This document shows, one piece after another, positions 44,859 through 53,458 of a DNA stretch of 64,000 nucleotides (position 1 is its first letter; each line of letters begins with the position of its first letter). The DNA is from Actinocatenispora sera (lineage in GTDB: Bacteria > Actinomycetota > Actinomycetes > Mycobacteriales > Micromonosporaceae). The stretch is from NCBI RefSeq assembly GCF_018324685.1, contig NZ_AP023354.1, forward strand, positions 2,232,001 to 2,296,000, read 5' to 3'. The translations under genes and the position numbers were made by a program. The notes under the pieces were generated by a model that saw nothing but the letters and a program-made list of their open reading frames with translations, ran no database searches and was not told the origin of the DNA.

Positions 44859-45650
44859 TCAGCCGGTACCGGCGACCGGCAGGTCGGTCGGTGTGCGGGT
44901 GACCGACAGCCCCGCGGTACGCGCCAGCTCGGCCAGCTCGACCGCGTCGGTGACGGCGAACCCGTGCGGGTCGTTGTTGAGATACACGTAGGTCTCGGTG
45001 CCGGCGAACGTCTCGCCGATGCGGTCCAGCCACCGGCGCAGCGCGTCGCTCGGGTAGTGCGGCCACGGCTCGGTACCGCCCTCGTGCAGCCGCAGGTAGC
45101 CGAAGTCGGCGGTCCGCCAGGTGGGGGTGACCGGGCCGAAGCGGTCGGCCCAGCACAGCGCGGCGCCGTGCCGTTCGAGCAGGTCCCGGGTCGACGGCGT
45201 CCACCAGGACTCGTGCCGCGGCTCGACCGCCACGCGCTGCCCGGCCGGAAACGCCGCGAGGGTGGCGGCGAGCCGCTCCGGTTCGGCGGTGAGGGTCGGC
45301 GGCAGTTGCAGCAGGATCGGGCAGAGCCGGTCGCCGAGGCCGGCGGCGTGCGACAGCAGCCGGGCCACCGGTTCGGCCGGCTCGCGCAGCCGGCGTACGT
45401 GGGTGAGGTAGCGGCTGGCCTTGACCGTGAGGACGAACCCGTCCGGGGTGCGCTGCCGCCAGGCCGCGAACGTCTCGCGGCTGGGCAGCCGGTAGAACGC
45501 GTTGTTCAGCTCGACCGTGTCGAACCGCGCCGCGTAGTGCTCCAGCCAGCGGCGCTGCGGCACCCCGGCCGGGTAGAGGACGCCCCGCCAGTCCCGGTAT
45601 TGCCAGCCGGACGTGCCGAGCACGATCCGGGCCGCTCCGCGACCGCTCAC
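44859..45650 (-). CDS. DUF72 family protein (YecE-like)
   Basis: A 263-residue TIM-barrel-like protein of the DUF72 family, function unknown. Family blocks are LGTSGWQYRDWRGVLYP at the N-terminus, TVELNNAFYRLPSRETFAAW, FVLTVKASRYLTHVRRL and the C-terminal YVYLNNDPHGFAVTDAVEL. The start is GTG at 45650. A second DUF72 protein is encoded at 51613-52506 and is clearly a different subgroup, so the two are not a recent duplication. The gene is co-directional with the AfsR-like gene, 112 bases away. Confidence 0.85.
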   Translation of the reverse strand: MSGRGAARIVLGTSGWQYRDWRGVLYPAGVPQRRWLEHYAARFDTVELNNAFYRLPSRETFAAWRQRTPDGFVLTVKASRYLTHVRRLREPAEPVARLLSHAAGLGDRLCPILLQLPPTLTAEPERLAATLAAFPAGQRVAVEPRHESWWTPSTRDLLERHGAALCWADRFGPVTPTWRTADFGYLRLHEGGTEPWPHYPSDALRRWLDRIGETFAGTETYVYLNNDPHGFAVTDAVELAELARTAGLSVTRTPTDLPVAGTG

Positions 45651-45866
45651 CCACCCAGTCTGCGCTGCCCGCCGGCTCCTCGCCCGGCGCGGCGCGCTAC
45701 ACGGTGGGCGAAATCGTCCGGCATGTGGGATCGGGGCAACGCGGGCATAACAGTTTGCAGATCGCGCCGGAGAGACCTATCCGGCATGTCAGTCGGCTTG
45801 TAAGCTCAAGCATCGTTCATAGCCGGAACTTTCCAGACTAACCCTTGGGATACGTTCGGCGCCTTA

Positions 45867-45886
45867 ACTTCCCGAAAACTGGAAGT
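45867..45886. promoter_or_regulatory. candidate operator upstream of sugar importer operon
   Basis: ACTTCC-N8-GGAAGT is a perfect 6-bp inverted repeat located 29 bases before the permease start, in a stretch with lower GC than its surroundings. A further palindrome, GGAACTTTCC, lies about 45 bases upstream. A LacI- or ROK-type repressor could bind here, but none is encoded nearby. Confidence 0.4.
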
Positions 45887-45914
45887 GTGAGGCGGGAAGA
45901 GGACGTGCGAGACC

Positions 45915-46868
45915 GTGGCGACGACGCAGCTAGACCGACCCAGCCGGCGCGGGGTCGCGGTGCGGAGCCGGCGACGCTCGCGCGACCGGTCCGGTCCGAC
46001 CGCGGTGCTGTTCAGCCTGCCGGCGCTGGCGATCTTCGCGGTCTTCACCATCCTGCCGACCGGCTACACGTTCGTGATCAGCCTGTTCAACTGGAACCCG
46101 CTGAACGCGTCGCAGTCGACGTTCATCGGCGCGGACAACTACCGCAGGCTGTTCGCACACTCCACGCCGTCGTTCGCGGCGAGCGCGCTGACCTCCCTGT
46201 ACTTCACCGCTGGCATGGTCATCGGCGGCACCGCGATCTCCCTCGCGATCGCGCTGCTGCTGTCCCGCGGCGGGGCCTGGCTGTCCGGCGTGCGGGTGGC
46301 GGTGTTCGTGCCGCACGTGACGCCGCTGGTGGCCACCTCGATCGTCTGGGTATGGATCTTCAACCCGCAGTTCGGCCTGGCCAACGCGATCCTGCGCTGG
46401 CTGCACCTGCCGGCGGTGGACTGGCTCGAGTCGTCCACCACCGCGATGCCGGCGATCCTCACCTACAGCCTGTGGCACGAGGTCGGGTTCACCGTGGTGA
46501 TCTTCCTCGGCGGCCTCGCCGTGGTCAGCGGCGAGCTGGGCGAGGCGGCCCGGGTCGACGGGGCGAACCGCTGGCAGGAGTTCTGGTACGTCACCTGGCC
46601 GCAGCTGCGGCCGGTCACCCTGTTCGTCGTCACCGTCTCGACGATCTCGTCGCTGCAGGCGTTCACCCAGTTCTTCGTGATGACCGAGGGTGGCCCCGCG
46701 GACGCCACCACCACGCTGAGCTACCTGCTGTACCAGGAGGCGTTCGTCTTCTTCCACACCGGCTACGCGGCGGCGCTCGCCGTCGTGCTGTTCGTCGTCA
46801 CCGCGCTGTTCACGGTGTTGCAGTTCCGCACCCGTCGGTCCACCTCAGCTAGGAGTACCAGTGCGTAA
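45915..46868 (+). CDS. sugar ABC transporter permease (UgpA/MalF-type)
   Basis: A 317-residue inner-membrane permease with six hydrophobic segments. It starts with a basic cytoplasmic tail, then LFSLPALAIFAVFTILPTGYTF typical of CUT1 permeases. The EAA-like loop reads GELGEAARVDGANRWQEFWYVTWPQ near residues 210-235 and contacts the ATPase. The GTG at 45915 has GAGGA upstream. It is first in a four-gene cluster with the binding protein, a second permease and a HAD hydrolase; no ATPase gene is present. Confidence 0.92.
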   Translation: MATTQLDRPSRRGVAVRSRRRSRDRSGPTAVLFSLPALAIFAVFTILPTGYTFVISLFNWNPLNASQSTFIGADNYRRLFAHSTPSFAASALTSLYFTAGMVIGGTAISLAIALLLSRGGAWLSGVRVAVFVPHVTPLVATSIVWVWIFNPQFGLANAILRWLHLPAVDWLESSTTAMPAILTYSLWHEVGFTVVIFLGGLAVVSGELGEAARVDGANRWQEFWYVTWPQLRPVTLFVVTVSTISSLQAFTQFFVMTEGGPADATTTLSYLLYQEAFVFFHTGYAAALAVVLFVVTALFTVLQFRTRRSTSARSTSA

Positions 46869-48135
46869 GACTCGTGTCGCCGCCGCGCTCGCGGTGTGCG
46901 TGCTCGGCGCGGGCGGGCTCGCCGCCTGCGGATCGGGCTCGTCGTCCGGCAAGACCACGATCACCTTCATGGAGGCGATGAGCGCCGGCGCGCTCAAGCC
47001 CACGATGGAGACGCTGACCAGGCGGTTCGAGAAGGCGCACCCCGACATCGACGTGCAGCTGCAGGTCGAGCCGGACTACGGCACGCTGCGCAACAAGGAG
47101 ACCGCGGCGCTGTCCGCCGGGAAACCGCCGACGATCGGCCAGGTGTACTCGGACTGGGCGGCCACGTTCGCCAACAGCAACGTGGTGGTGCCGCTGACCG
47201 ACTACGCGAAGCCGGCCGACCTGAAGGCGCTGTATCCCAGCGTGCGCGGCGACCTCTACCTGCCGTCCGACCACAAGCTCTACATGTGGCCGTTCAACAA
47301 GAGCGTGGTCATCCAGTACTACAACCAGAAGATGCTGTCCGCCAAGGGAAAGGGCGCCCCGAAGACCTGGGACGAGTTCGCCGCGGCGGCGAAGGCGGTG
47401 TCCGGCAACGGAACCGTCGGCATCGCCATCGACCCCGGCGGCTCGGCCGGGCCGGCCGGCGGCGAGGCCTGGTTCGAGATCCTGTCCCAGGCGAACGGGA
47501 CACCGGTGTTCTCCGCCGACGGCAAGCCGCAGTTCACCAGCCCGGCCGCGGTCAAGGCGATGAACTTCCTCGTCGGGCTCAAGAAGGCGGGCGCGCTGAC
47601 GCTGGGCAAGAACTACCCGGGCCAGGTGGCCCTCGGCGCCGGCAAGGGCGGCTTCGACATCTCCAGCGTCGCGAGCTACTACTTCAACGCCAAGGCGGTG
47701 GGCGGGAAGTTCCCGATGGGCACCGCCCCGCTGCCCACCGGTCCCGGTGGCACCCGGGCCAACCAGATGGCCGGCACCAACATCGTGATGTTCGCCAAGG
47801 CGTCCGACGCGGAGCGCAAGGCGGCCTGGAGCTACCTGAAGTTCCTCACCTCCGCCGACTCCCAGGCGTACTGGGCGGAGTACTCCGGCTACCTGCCGGT
47901 GACACCCGCCGCACTGCCGAAGATGACCGACTTCGTCAAGAAGAACCCGTACCAGAAGTTCGCCGCCCAGGCGCTGACGACCGCCAAGGCGGACCCGCCG
48001 TACCCGTGGATCACGCAGGCGCAGGGCATGCTCGCGGTGGCGATGCAGTCGGCGATCACCGGCAAGCAGTCGGCGTCGGCGGCGCTCGGCTCGGCCCAGA
48101 AGCAGGCCGTCGACGCGATGAAGTCGGGGCAGTAG
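46861..48135 (+). CDS. sugar ABC transporter substrate-binding lipoprotein
   Basis: A 424-residue family 1 extracellular binding protein. A lipoprotein signal with lipobox LAAC (cysteine at residue 23) begins it: basic MRKTR, hydrophobic core, then CGSGSSSGKT. Mature segments ITFMEAMSAGALKPTMETLTRRF and FNKSVVIQYYNQKM resemble UgpB/MalE-type proteins that bind oligosaccharides or glycerol-3-phosphate derivatives. The ligand is not identifiable. The GTG start overlaps the permease by eight bases with AGGAG before it. The second permease begins directly at its stop. Confidence 0.92.
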   Translation: MRKTRVAAALAVCVLGAGGLAACGSGSSSGKTTITFMEAMSAGALKPTMETLTRRFEKAHPDIDVQLQVEPDYGTLRNKETAALSAGKPPTIGQVYSDWAATFANSNVVVPLTDYAKPADLKALYPSVRGDLYLPSDHKLYMWPFNKSVVIQYYNQKMLSAKGKGAPKTWDEFAAAAKAVSGNGTVGIAIDPGGSAGPAGGEAWFEILSQANGTPVFSADGKPQFTSPAAVKAMNFLVGLKKAGALTLGKNYPGQVALGAGKGGFDISSVASYYFNAKAVGGKFPMGTAPLPTGPGGTRANQMAGTNIVMFAKASDAERKAAWSYLKFLTSADSQAYWAEYSGYLPVTPAALPKMTDFVKKNPYQKFAAQALTTAKADPPYPWITQAQGMLAVAMQSAITGKQSASAALGSAQKQAVDAMKSGQ

Positions 48136-48966
48136 GTGGCGACCCGGCGACGCGTGGTCGGCCCGGTACTGCGCCGTGTCGTGGCGGTCGTTGTCGGGTT
48201 GACGTTCCTGGGCCCGTTCTGGTGGGTGCTGATCACCTCGCTGGCCCGCACCAGCGACGTGTACACGTTCCCGCCGTCGCTGCTGCCGCACTGGCACTGG
48301 GCGAACTACGCCCGCGCCTGGGCGGCGGCACCGTGGGTCCGGCTGTTCGGCAACACCGTCCTGATCGCGCTGTGCACGGTGGTCCTCGCCGTGGTCACCT
48401 CGGTACTGGCCGGGTACGCGTTCGGGGTGCTGCGGTTCCGCGGCCGCACGGCGCTGTTCACCGTCGTGCTGGCCGTGATGATGGTGCCGCAGACCGTCCT
48501 GCTGATCCCGGACTACGTGATCGCGCAGACGATCGACTGGCTGGACACCTACTGGATCCAGATCATCCCGTTCGGCGGCAGCGTGTTCGGCATCTTCCTG
48601 GTCCGGCAGTTCTTCGCCGGGCTGCCGGCCGAGCTGTTCGACGCCGCCGAGCTGGACGGCGCCGGGAAGCTCCGCGCGCTGTGGTCGATCGGGGTACCGC
48701 TGGTGCGTCCGGCGGTCATCATCGTGGCGCTCAACGTGTTCATGGGCTCGTGGAACGCGTTCGTCTGGCCGTTCATCATGACCTCCTCCACCTCGGTGCA
48801 ACCGGTCGAGGTCGGCCTGGCCACGTTCTACGGCGCCGAGGGCACCGACTGGACCGGGCTGTCGGCCGCGGTCACCTTCACCACGCTCCCGGTGCTTGCG
48901 ATCTTCCTTGCGCTGCAACGACACTTCGTCACCGGCGCGTACTCCGCGGCAGGAGGCCTGAAGTGA
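48136..48966 (+). CDS. sugar ABC transporter permease (UgpE/MalG-type)
   Basis: A 276-residue second permease of the CUT1 importer, with six hydrophobic segments. The first is VVAVVVGLTFLGPFWWVLIT. The EAA loop PAELFDAAELDGAGKLRALWSIGVP near residues 170-195 is well conserved. The GTG start follows the binding-protein stop without a gap. The C-terminal FVTGAYSAAGGLK is the usual CUT1 ending. The 3' end overlaps the HAD gene (GTGA), so the hydrolase is part of the transport operon. Confidence 0.92.
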   Translation: MATRRRVVGPVLRRVVAVVVGLTFLGPFWWVLITSLARTSDVYTFPPSLLPHWHWANYARAWAAAPWVRLFGNTVLIALCTVVLAVVTSVLAGYAFGVLRFRGRTALFTVVLAVMMVPQTVLLIPDYVIAQTIDWLDTYWIQIIPFGGSVFGIFLVRQFFAGLPAELFDAAELDGAGKLRALWSIGVPLVRPAVIIVALNVFMGSWNAFVWPFIMTSSTSVQPVEVGLATFYGAEGTDWTGLSAAVTFTTLPVLAIFLALQRHFVTGAYSAAGGLK

Positions 48967-49658
48967 TCGAGGGTATCCTGCTGATCGACCTGGACGGCAC
49001 GCTCTACACCGGCGACGAGCCGATCCGGTGCTACGCCGCCGAACTGGCCGCGCTGACCGGCAACCCCGCCCTGGTACCCGGGGTCGAGGAGTACCTGGCC
49101 GGCACCTCGCCGATCGTCGCCGCCGACGGCTGGGAGGCGGTACGGTCACTCGCCGGTACGGTGCCGCGCCGGCTCGCCGACGCCGCGTTCCTGCGCTCCC
49201 GGTACGGGATGGCCGACGGGACCGTGTCGGTCACGGTCTCGGAACCGCTGGTACGGCTGGTGACCGAGCTGCGCGACCGTTGCCTGCCGGTGCTCGCGAC
49301 CAACAGCCCGGCCGACGGGCTGGCCGCGCTGCTCGACCGGCTCGGGGTGGCGAACCTGTTCGCCGAGGTGGTCTTCAGCGCCCGCAAGCCGGACGGGCTG
49401 GTTCCGCTGGCGACCCGGCTGCTGCGCTCGATCGGCGCGGCCGCGCAACCGCACCGGTTGCTCAGCATCGGCGACCACTGGCGCAACGACATCGCCCCCG
49501 CGTTGCGGCTCGGTGCGATCGGTGGGTATGTTGACCGGTTCGGCCGGCGGGCCGGGCCGGCGCAGCTCTCCGGGCGAGTCGTGGACGACCTGCTGCCCGG
49601 AGTCCGCAGCTGGGCGGCCGATCCGGCCGCGTTCGTCGCGACCCACCAGGTCGGCTGA
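48963..49658 (+). CDS. HAD-superfamily hydrolase in the importer operon
   Basis: A 231-residue phosphatase. Motif I is LLIDLDGTLYTGD (both aspartates present), motif II VLATNSPADGL near residue 115, motif III FSARKPDGLVPL and motif IV SIGDHWRNDIAPALRLG. The C1 cap is helical. Coupling to the importer genes by GTGA suggests that it removes phosphate from the imported compound or a product of it. The substrate is unknown. GTG is the start codon. The MBL-fold gene follows after 56 bases. Confidence 0.85.
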   Translation: MIEGILLIDLDGTLYTGDEPIRCYAAELAALTGNPALVPGVEEYLAGTSPIVAADGWEAVRSLAGTVPRRLADAAFLRSRYGMADGTVSVTVSEPLVRLVTELRDRCLPVLATNSPADGLAALLDRLGVANLFAEVVFSARKPDGLVPLATRLLRSIGAAAQPHRLLSIGDHWRNDIAPALRLGAIGGYVDRFGRRAGPAQLSGRVVDDLLPGVRSWAADPAAFVATHQVG

Positions 49659-49714
49659 CGACCTTCGTCGGCCGGCGGTGGCGATCGATCCCCAACCAGC
49701 AACGGGAGTTGTGC

Positions 49715-51019
49715 GTGTCCACTGTGGAATTCTTCGGCGGCCTCGGGGTCATCGGATCCAGCAAGATCATGGTTAGCCACGGCGGGCACCGGGTGTTGCT
49801 GGACATCGGCCTGGACATCCCGGCCGGCGGCGACCTGTTCCGCGCGCCGGTGACGCCGCGACCGGGCCGGGAGCTCGCCGACCGGCTGCGGGTGGGCGCC
49901 GCACCGAGGATTCCCGGGCTGTTCGATCCGGCCCTGCTGCCGGGTTCCGGTGAGCCGGCCGCGCTGGCCGGCGCCGGCGCGGAGGCTGAGTTGGCCGCGC
50001 TGGCCGAGCCGGTGGGGGAGACCGCCGTGTTCGTCAGCCACCCGCACCTGGACCACGTCGGCCTGGCCGGATTCGTCCGCCCGGACGTTCCGGTGCACGC
50101 GCACCGCGACGCGGTGCGGCTGCTGGCCGCGCTGGCCGACACCGGGGAGGGGCTGCCCGGGCACGAGCCGTCCTGGCGGCCGCTCGACGACGGCGAGATT
50201 GTCCACTGTGGAGAGATCAGCGTCGAGTGCGTGCCGGTCGATCACGACGTGCCGGGCGCCAGTGGCTACCTGGTCCGCACCCCCGACGGGGTGCTCGCCT
50301 ACACCGGCGACATCCGGTTCCACGGCCGCCATCCGGGCCGGTCGGAGGGTTTCGTGGACCGGGCGGCGGGCTGCGACCTGCTGGTCACCGAGGGTACCAC
50401 GCTCGGCTGGCCGGCGCCGGACGGCCCGCCCCGAAACGAGGACGACGTCACCGACTCGTACCGCACCCTGCTGCGCGAGACCGCCGGGCTGATGCTGCTC
50501 GCGCTGTACCCGCGCGACGTCGAGCGGGCCGCCGAGTTCGTCGCCTGCACGGAGACGGCCGGCCGCCGGCTGCTGTGGCCGAGCGGGGTCGCCGCCTTCC
50601 TGCGTCGAATGGGGGTCGACGCCGAACCGCTCGACGCGGTACCGCTCGCCGACCTGCACGCCGCGCCCGGCGACTTCGTCGTCGCGCCGGAACCGTACGA
50701 GTTCCCGGCGCTGCTGGATCTGCCGCTGTCCGCGGACTCCGCGTACGTGCACGCCAACGGCGAGCCGCTCGGTGCGTTCGACCCCCGCTGGTCGCTGCTC
50801 ACCGGCTGGCTCGCCACGCTGTCCGTACCGCTGCACACGATCGGCTGTTCCGGCCACGCGTCGCCGGACGACCTGCACCGGATGGTGCAGCGCATCCACC
50901 CGACCACGGTCGCGCCGATCCACACCACCGAGCCGACCCGCCTGCACCCCCCGATCGGCACCCACCGCCTCGTGCCCAGCTACGCCACCCGGTACACCAT
51001 CACCGGTGACCCGCTCTGA
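49715..51019 (+). CDS. metallo-beta-lactamase-fold hydrolase, beta-CASP/RNase J-like
   Basis: A 434-residue MBL-fold metallohydrolase. The N-terminal FFGGLGVIGSSKIMVSHGG and LLDIGLDIPAGG resemble RNase J and CPSF-type enzymes. The zinc motif HPHLDHVGL lies at about residues 109-117, with further ligands near VDHDVPGASG and YTGDIRFHG. The C-terminal CSGHASPDDLHRMVQRIHPT and IAPIHTTEPTR-type ending recall the beta-CASP RNA-processing group, although the enzyme is shorter than RNase J (about 550). Either an RNA/DNA nuclease or a small-ester hydrolase is possible. GTG 49715 is used because GGGAG precedes it. It may belong to the importer operon. Confidence 0.82.
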   Translation: MSTVEFFGGLGVIGSSKIMVSHGGHRVLLDIGLDIPAGGDLFRAPVTPRPGRELADRLRVGAAPRIPGLFDPALLPGSGEPAALAGAGAEAELAALAEPVGETAVFVSHPHLDHVGLAGFVRPDVPVHAHRDAVRLLAALADTGEGLPGHEPSWRPLDDGEIVHCGEISVECVPVDHDVPGASGYLVRTPDGVLAYTGDIRFHGRHPGRSEGFVDRAAGCDLLVTEGTTLGWPAPDGPPRNEDDVTDSYRTLLRETAGLMLLALYPRDVERAAEFVACTETAGRRLLWPSGVAAFLRRMGVDAEPLDAVPLADLHAAPGDFVVAPEPYEFPALLDLPLSADSAYVHANGEPLGAFDPRWSLLTGWLATLSVPLHTIGCSGHASPDDLHRMVQRIHPTTVAPIHTTEPTRLHPPIGTHRLVPSYATRYTITGDPL

Positions 51020-51054
51020 CCCGTCACCGCCAAGGCCCTACGGACAGCCAGCGC

Positions 51055-51114
51055 CCTTTGCTCTGCTTCCTCATGGGAAGCGCCCGTGCTTCCTACCCGG
51101 AAGCAGAGCAAAGG
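51055..51114. promoter_or_regulatory. mutually exclusive hairpins (GCTTCC/GGAAGC cluster)
   Basis: CCTTTGCTCTGCTTCC (51055-51070) pairs perfectly with 51099-51114. Inside, GGAAGC and GCTTCC around GCCCGT can form a smaller hairpin, and four GCTTCC/GGAAGC words alternate in total, so competing folds are possible. It lies 36 bases after the MBL-fold gene and 118 bases before the small membrane gene. It is probably a terminator, with possible regulatory switching. Confidence 0.6.
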
Positions 51115-51231
51115 AGCGCCGGAACGCCCACGCGGGGCGCGAGTCGCCGCTCGCCGGCCGCTGTTGTTGCGCAGCGAGGGTGCCGGGTCGCCGCGACGCC
51201 GCGGGTCTGGTGGGGTTCGCGCATCGAAAGA

Positions 51232-51600
51232 ATGCAGGTACGAGGCGGACGAAGCGTCGTCTCGCTCGTCGTGGCGGCGGTCCTGAACGTGCTGACCGCG
51301 GCGATGTTGACGGTGCTCATCGCGACCTCCTGGACGAGCTACCGGTCCGAGCGGCTGGCCGAGCGCGGCGGTACGTTCATGGCACCGCGACACGACTTCG
51401 CGACGCAGCAGCTCCAGTTCGCGGTTCTCCTGATGCCAACCCTGATCGTGGTGGTGAGCGCGGGTTGTTGGTTGTCGGCGCGGCCCCGGCCGCCGGAAGA
51501 GCGATGGGCACTGTTGTCGGTGGCGGCCGTCCTGGCGGCGCTGGGTGGAATCATCGTCGACATCTGTTGGGTCCTCGACCAGGCGCTCTTCGTCCTGTGA
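51232..51600 (+). CDS. small hypothetical membrane protein
   Basis: A 122-residue protein with three hydrophobic segments (about residues 9-32, 62-82 and 94-118), no recognisable family and no signal peptidase site. The ATG at 51232 is preferred: the frame extends upstream to 51058 but runs through the hairpin region. GAAAG precedes the ATG weakly. It stands alone between two convergent neighbours. Confidence 0.6.
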   Translation: MQVRGGRSVVSLVVAAVLNVLTAAMLTVLIATSWTSYRSERLAERGGTFMAPRHDFATQQLQFAVLLMPTLIVVVSAGCWLSARPRPPEERWALLSVAAVLAALGGIIVDICWVLDQALFVL

Positions 51601-51612
51601 TCGGATGGCCGG

Positions 51613-52506
51613 TCAGGCACGGACGACGGTCGCGTTCTCGGCGTCGAGGAGGTCGATCAGGCGGGTGGCGTTGGTCTGGGCATAGTCGCGGTAGCAGTTG
51701 TTGAGCAGGACGTAGGTGCGGTCCGAGTCGTCGGCGAGGCGGGCGAGCCGGGGTGCCCACTGCGCGAGTTCGGCGTCGGAGTAGTGGTAGCCGAACTTCT
51801 CGTGGATGTCCTTGCTCGTCCACTGTGGACTGTGCCCGTGGAAGCGCATCGCCGAGACCGGGGCGGTGGCGCGCAACACCGGCGGTACCGAGGAGCGGTG
51901 GCCCTGTGGCATGTCGACCGCGACGTATGGGATCTCGTTGCGGGACAGCAACTTCAGCGTCTCGTCCGCGTTGTCGCCGTCGAACCAGCTGGCGTTGCGC
52001 AGCTCCACCAGAGCCGGGATCGGCGCGCACCGGTGCGCGCACTCCAGGATGAACTGCTTGTTGTCGCTCCGGATGGTGAACCACGGCGGGAACTGGAACA
52101 GGATCCCGCCGAGCTTTCCCGCCTGCGCCAGCGGGTCCAGGGCGGAGAAGAACCGGTCCCAGCAGTCCTCCAGCGTCTGCGGTGTCAGGTCCTTCGGGTA
52201 CACGGTGCGCTTGTCGGTGTCCGGCCGCAGGTCCTTGTAGATTGCCGAGACCCGGGTCGGGTGGCCGGTCAGCAGGCTGAACGCCTTGATCGTGAAGGTG
52301 AACCCGTCCGGCGTACGAGACGCCCAGCTGCTCGCGGTGCGCTCGGCCGGCGGCGTGTAGTACGTCGCGTCCACCTCGACCAGCGGGTACTGCCGGGCGT
52401 AGTAGCGGAGCCGCCGCTCCGGGTTGTCCGCCGTCGCCGGGTACCAGCCGGAGTCGAGCAGCGTCCGGTCGGTCCAGGACGCGGTACCCACCCGGATCTC
52501 CCCCAT
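51613..52506 (-). CDS. DUF72 family protein (second copy, different subgroup)
   Basis: A 297-residue DUF72 TIM-barrel-like protein of unknown function. Blocks are EIRVGTASWTDRTLLDSGWYP, VEVDATYYTPPAERTASSWA, FTFTIKAFSLLTGHPTR and the C-terminal YVLLNNCYRDYAQTNATRLIDLL. It has about 35 extra residues compared with the first DUF72 protein in this window and belongs to a distinct subgroup. The start codon at 52506 is chosen because the family begins at the GTASW strand; an in-frame upstream start adds only arginine-rich residues. Confidence 0.85.
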   Translation of the reverse strand: MGEIRVGTASWTDRTLLDSGWYPATADNPERRLRYYARQYPLVEVDATYYTPPAERTASSWASRTPDGFTFTIKAFSLLTGHPTRVSAIYKDLRPDTDKRTVYPKDLTPQTLEDCWDRFFSALDPLAQAGKLGGILFQFPPWFTIRSDNKQFILECAHRCAPIPALVELRNASWFDGDNADETLKLLSRNEIPYVAVDMPQGHRSSVPPVLRATAPVSAMRFHGHSPQWTSKDIHEKFGYHYSDAELAQWAPRLARLADDSDRTYVLLNNCYRDYAQTNATRLIDLLDAENATVVRA

Positions 52507-52609
52507 ACCCGACAGTTCACCGCGCCGGCGGCGCGCCGGCAACCGGAACCGGGGTCACGGCCCGGTATCGGACCGGTTGCACCCGGTGTCCCGCGTCGCG
52601 TCGCGCCGA

Positions 52610-52615
52610 TACCCT
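52610..52615 (+). promoter_or_regulatory. -10 box, probable leaderless start of lipoprotein gene
   Basis: TACCCT ends six bases before the ATG at 52622, without a Shine-Dalgarno sequence. Confidence 0.5.
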
Positions 52616-52621
52616 GCCGGC

Positions 52622-53218
52622 ATGCGTCTGTCCAGGGTCCTCGGCGCCGTCGCCGCGCTCGGTCTCGTCGCGGCCGGGCTGGCCGGCTGCGGGTCGGCCA
52701 CCACCGAGGTACACGCGCCGGAGTTCACCGTGCCCGACCCGCCTCCGCTGACGCAGCAGGGCCGACCGGGCAGTGCCGGTCAGGCGAACACCTTCCTGAC
52801 CAACTGGATGCACGGGCTGCGCGAGGCCGCCGATCCGGAGGGTCGCGCCGAGCTCGCGGGCAGCTGCCACGACGACCCCGGCCGCCTGCGCCTGATCCGA
52901 GCCGCGGCGACGCTGCCGAAGCCGTCCGGTGACGTGTACTACGAGAACTGGTCGGTGGGGTTCACCCAGGCGGTCCAGGCCGATCCGAAGCACTCGGACA
53001 GCTGGACGGTGGTGATCCGTCCCACCTGGGTCACCTACGACAAGTTGCTCGACGGCCGGTACGACGGGTGGACCACCCGCACGCCGGTGCGGGTGCGGCT
53101 GGCGCTGGTGGGCCAGGACGTGCAGACCGACTGGCGGCTCTGGCTCACCCCGTTGCCCGCCGGTTCGCACGCCGCCGGCGGGGTCCAGCTGTCCCACCCG
53201 AAGTACGGCGACATCTGA
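52622..53218 (+). CDS. hypothetical lipoprotein
   Basis: A 198-residue protein with a lipoprotein signal: MRLSR, a hydrophobic core and LAGC (cysteine at residue 22). The mature part has no named domain; it contains FLTNWMHGLREAADPEGRAE, DVYYENWSVGFTQAV and a C-terminal region of short strands. It may sit on the outer face of the membrane. The ATG at 52622 is supported by the signal peptide and by the TACCCT box. It is divergent from the DUF72 gene and precedes guaA by 240 bases. Confidence 0.8.
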   Translation: MRLSRVLGAVAALGLVAAGLAGCGSATTEVHAPEFTVPDPPPLTQQGRPGSAGQANTFLTNWMHGLREAADPEGRAELAGSCHDDPGRLRLIRAAATLPKPSGDVYYENWSVGFTQAVQADPKHSDSWTVVIRPTWVTYDKLLDGRYDGWTTRTPVRVRLALVGQDVQTDWRLWLTPLPAGSHAAGGVQLSHPKYGDI

Positions 53219-53446
53219 CCCACGCCGCGCCCGGCCCGATCGCGCGCCACCGGTCACGACGCCCCGTTTCCGGCGACCGCGGGTCGCCGCTTCTCGGCGC
53301 CGCAGCACAGCCGGTCGGCCAGCCCCGGTGCCGGCTGACCGCGGGTTGCCGCGCCGGCCGCGCCAGCCGTGGCCGCGCCCGGCGCCGACCGGCTGGCCGC
53401 CCGCTGGGCGCCGCGTCCCGGCGCCGGGACGCTCCGGCCCGCTGGC

Positions 53447-53452
53447 TACCCT
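53447..53452 (+). promoter_or_regulatory. -10 box, probable leaderless start of guaA
   Basis: TACCCT ends six bases before the ATG at 53459. The preceding 230 bases (53219-53446) hold no recognisable ORF, riboswitch or strong hairpin. Confidence 0.5.
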
Positions 53453-53458
53453 CGGACC

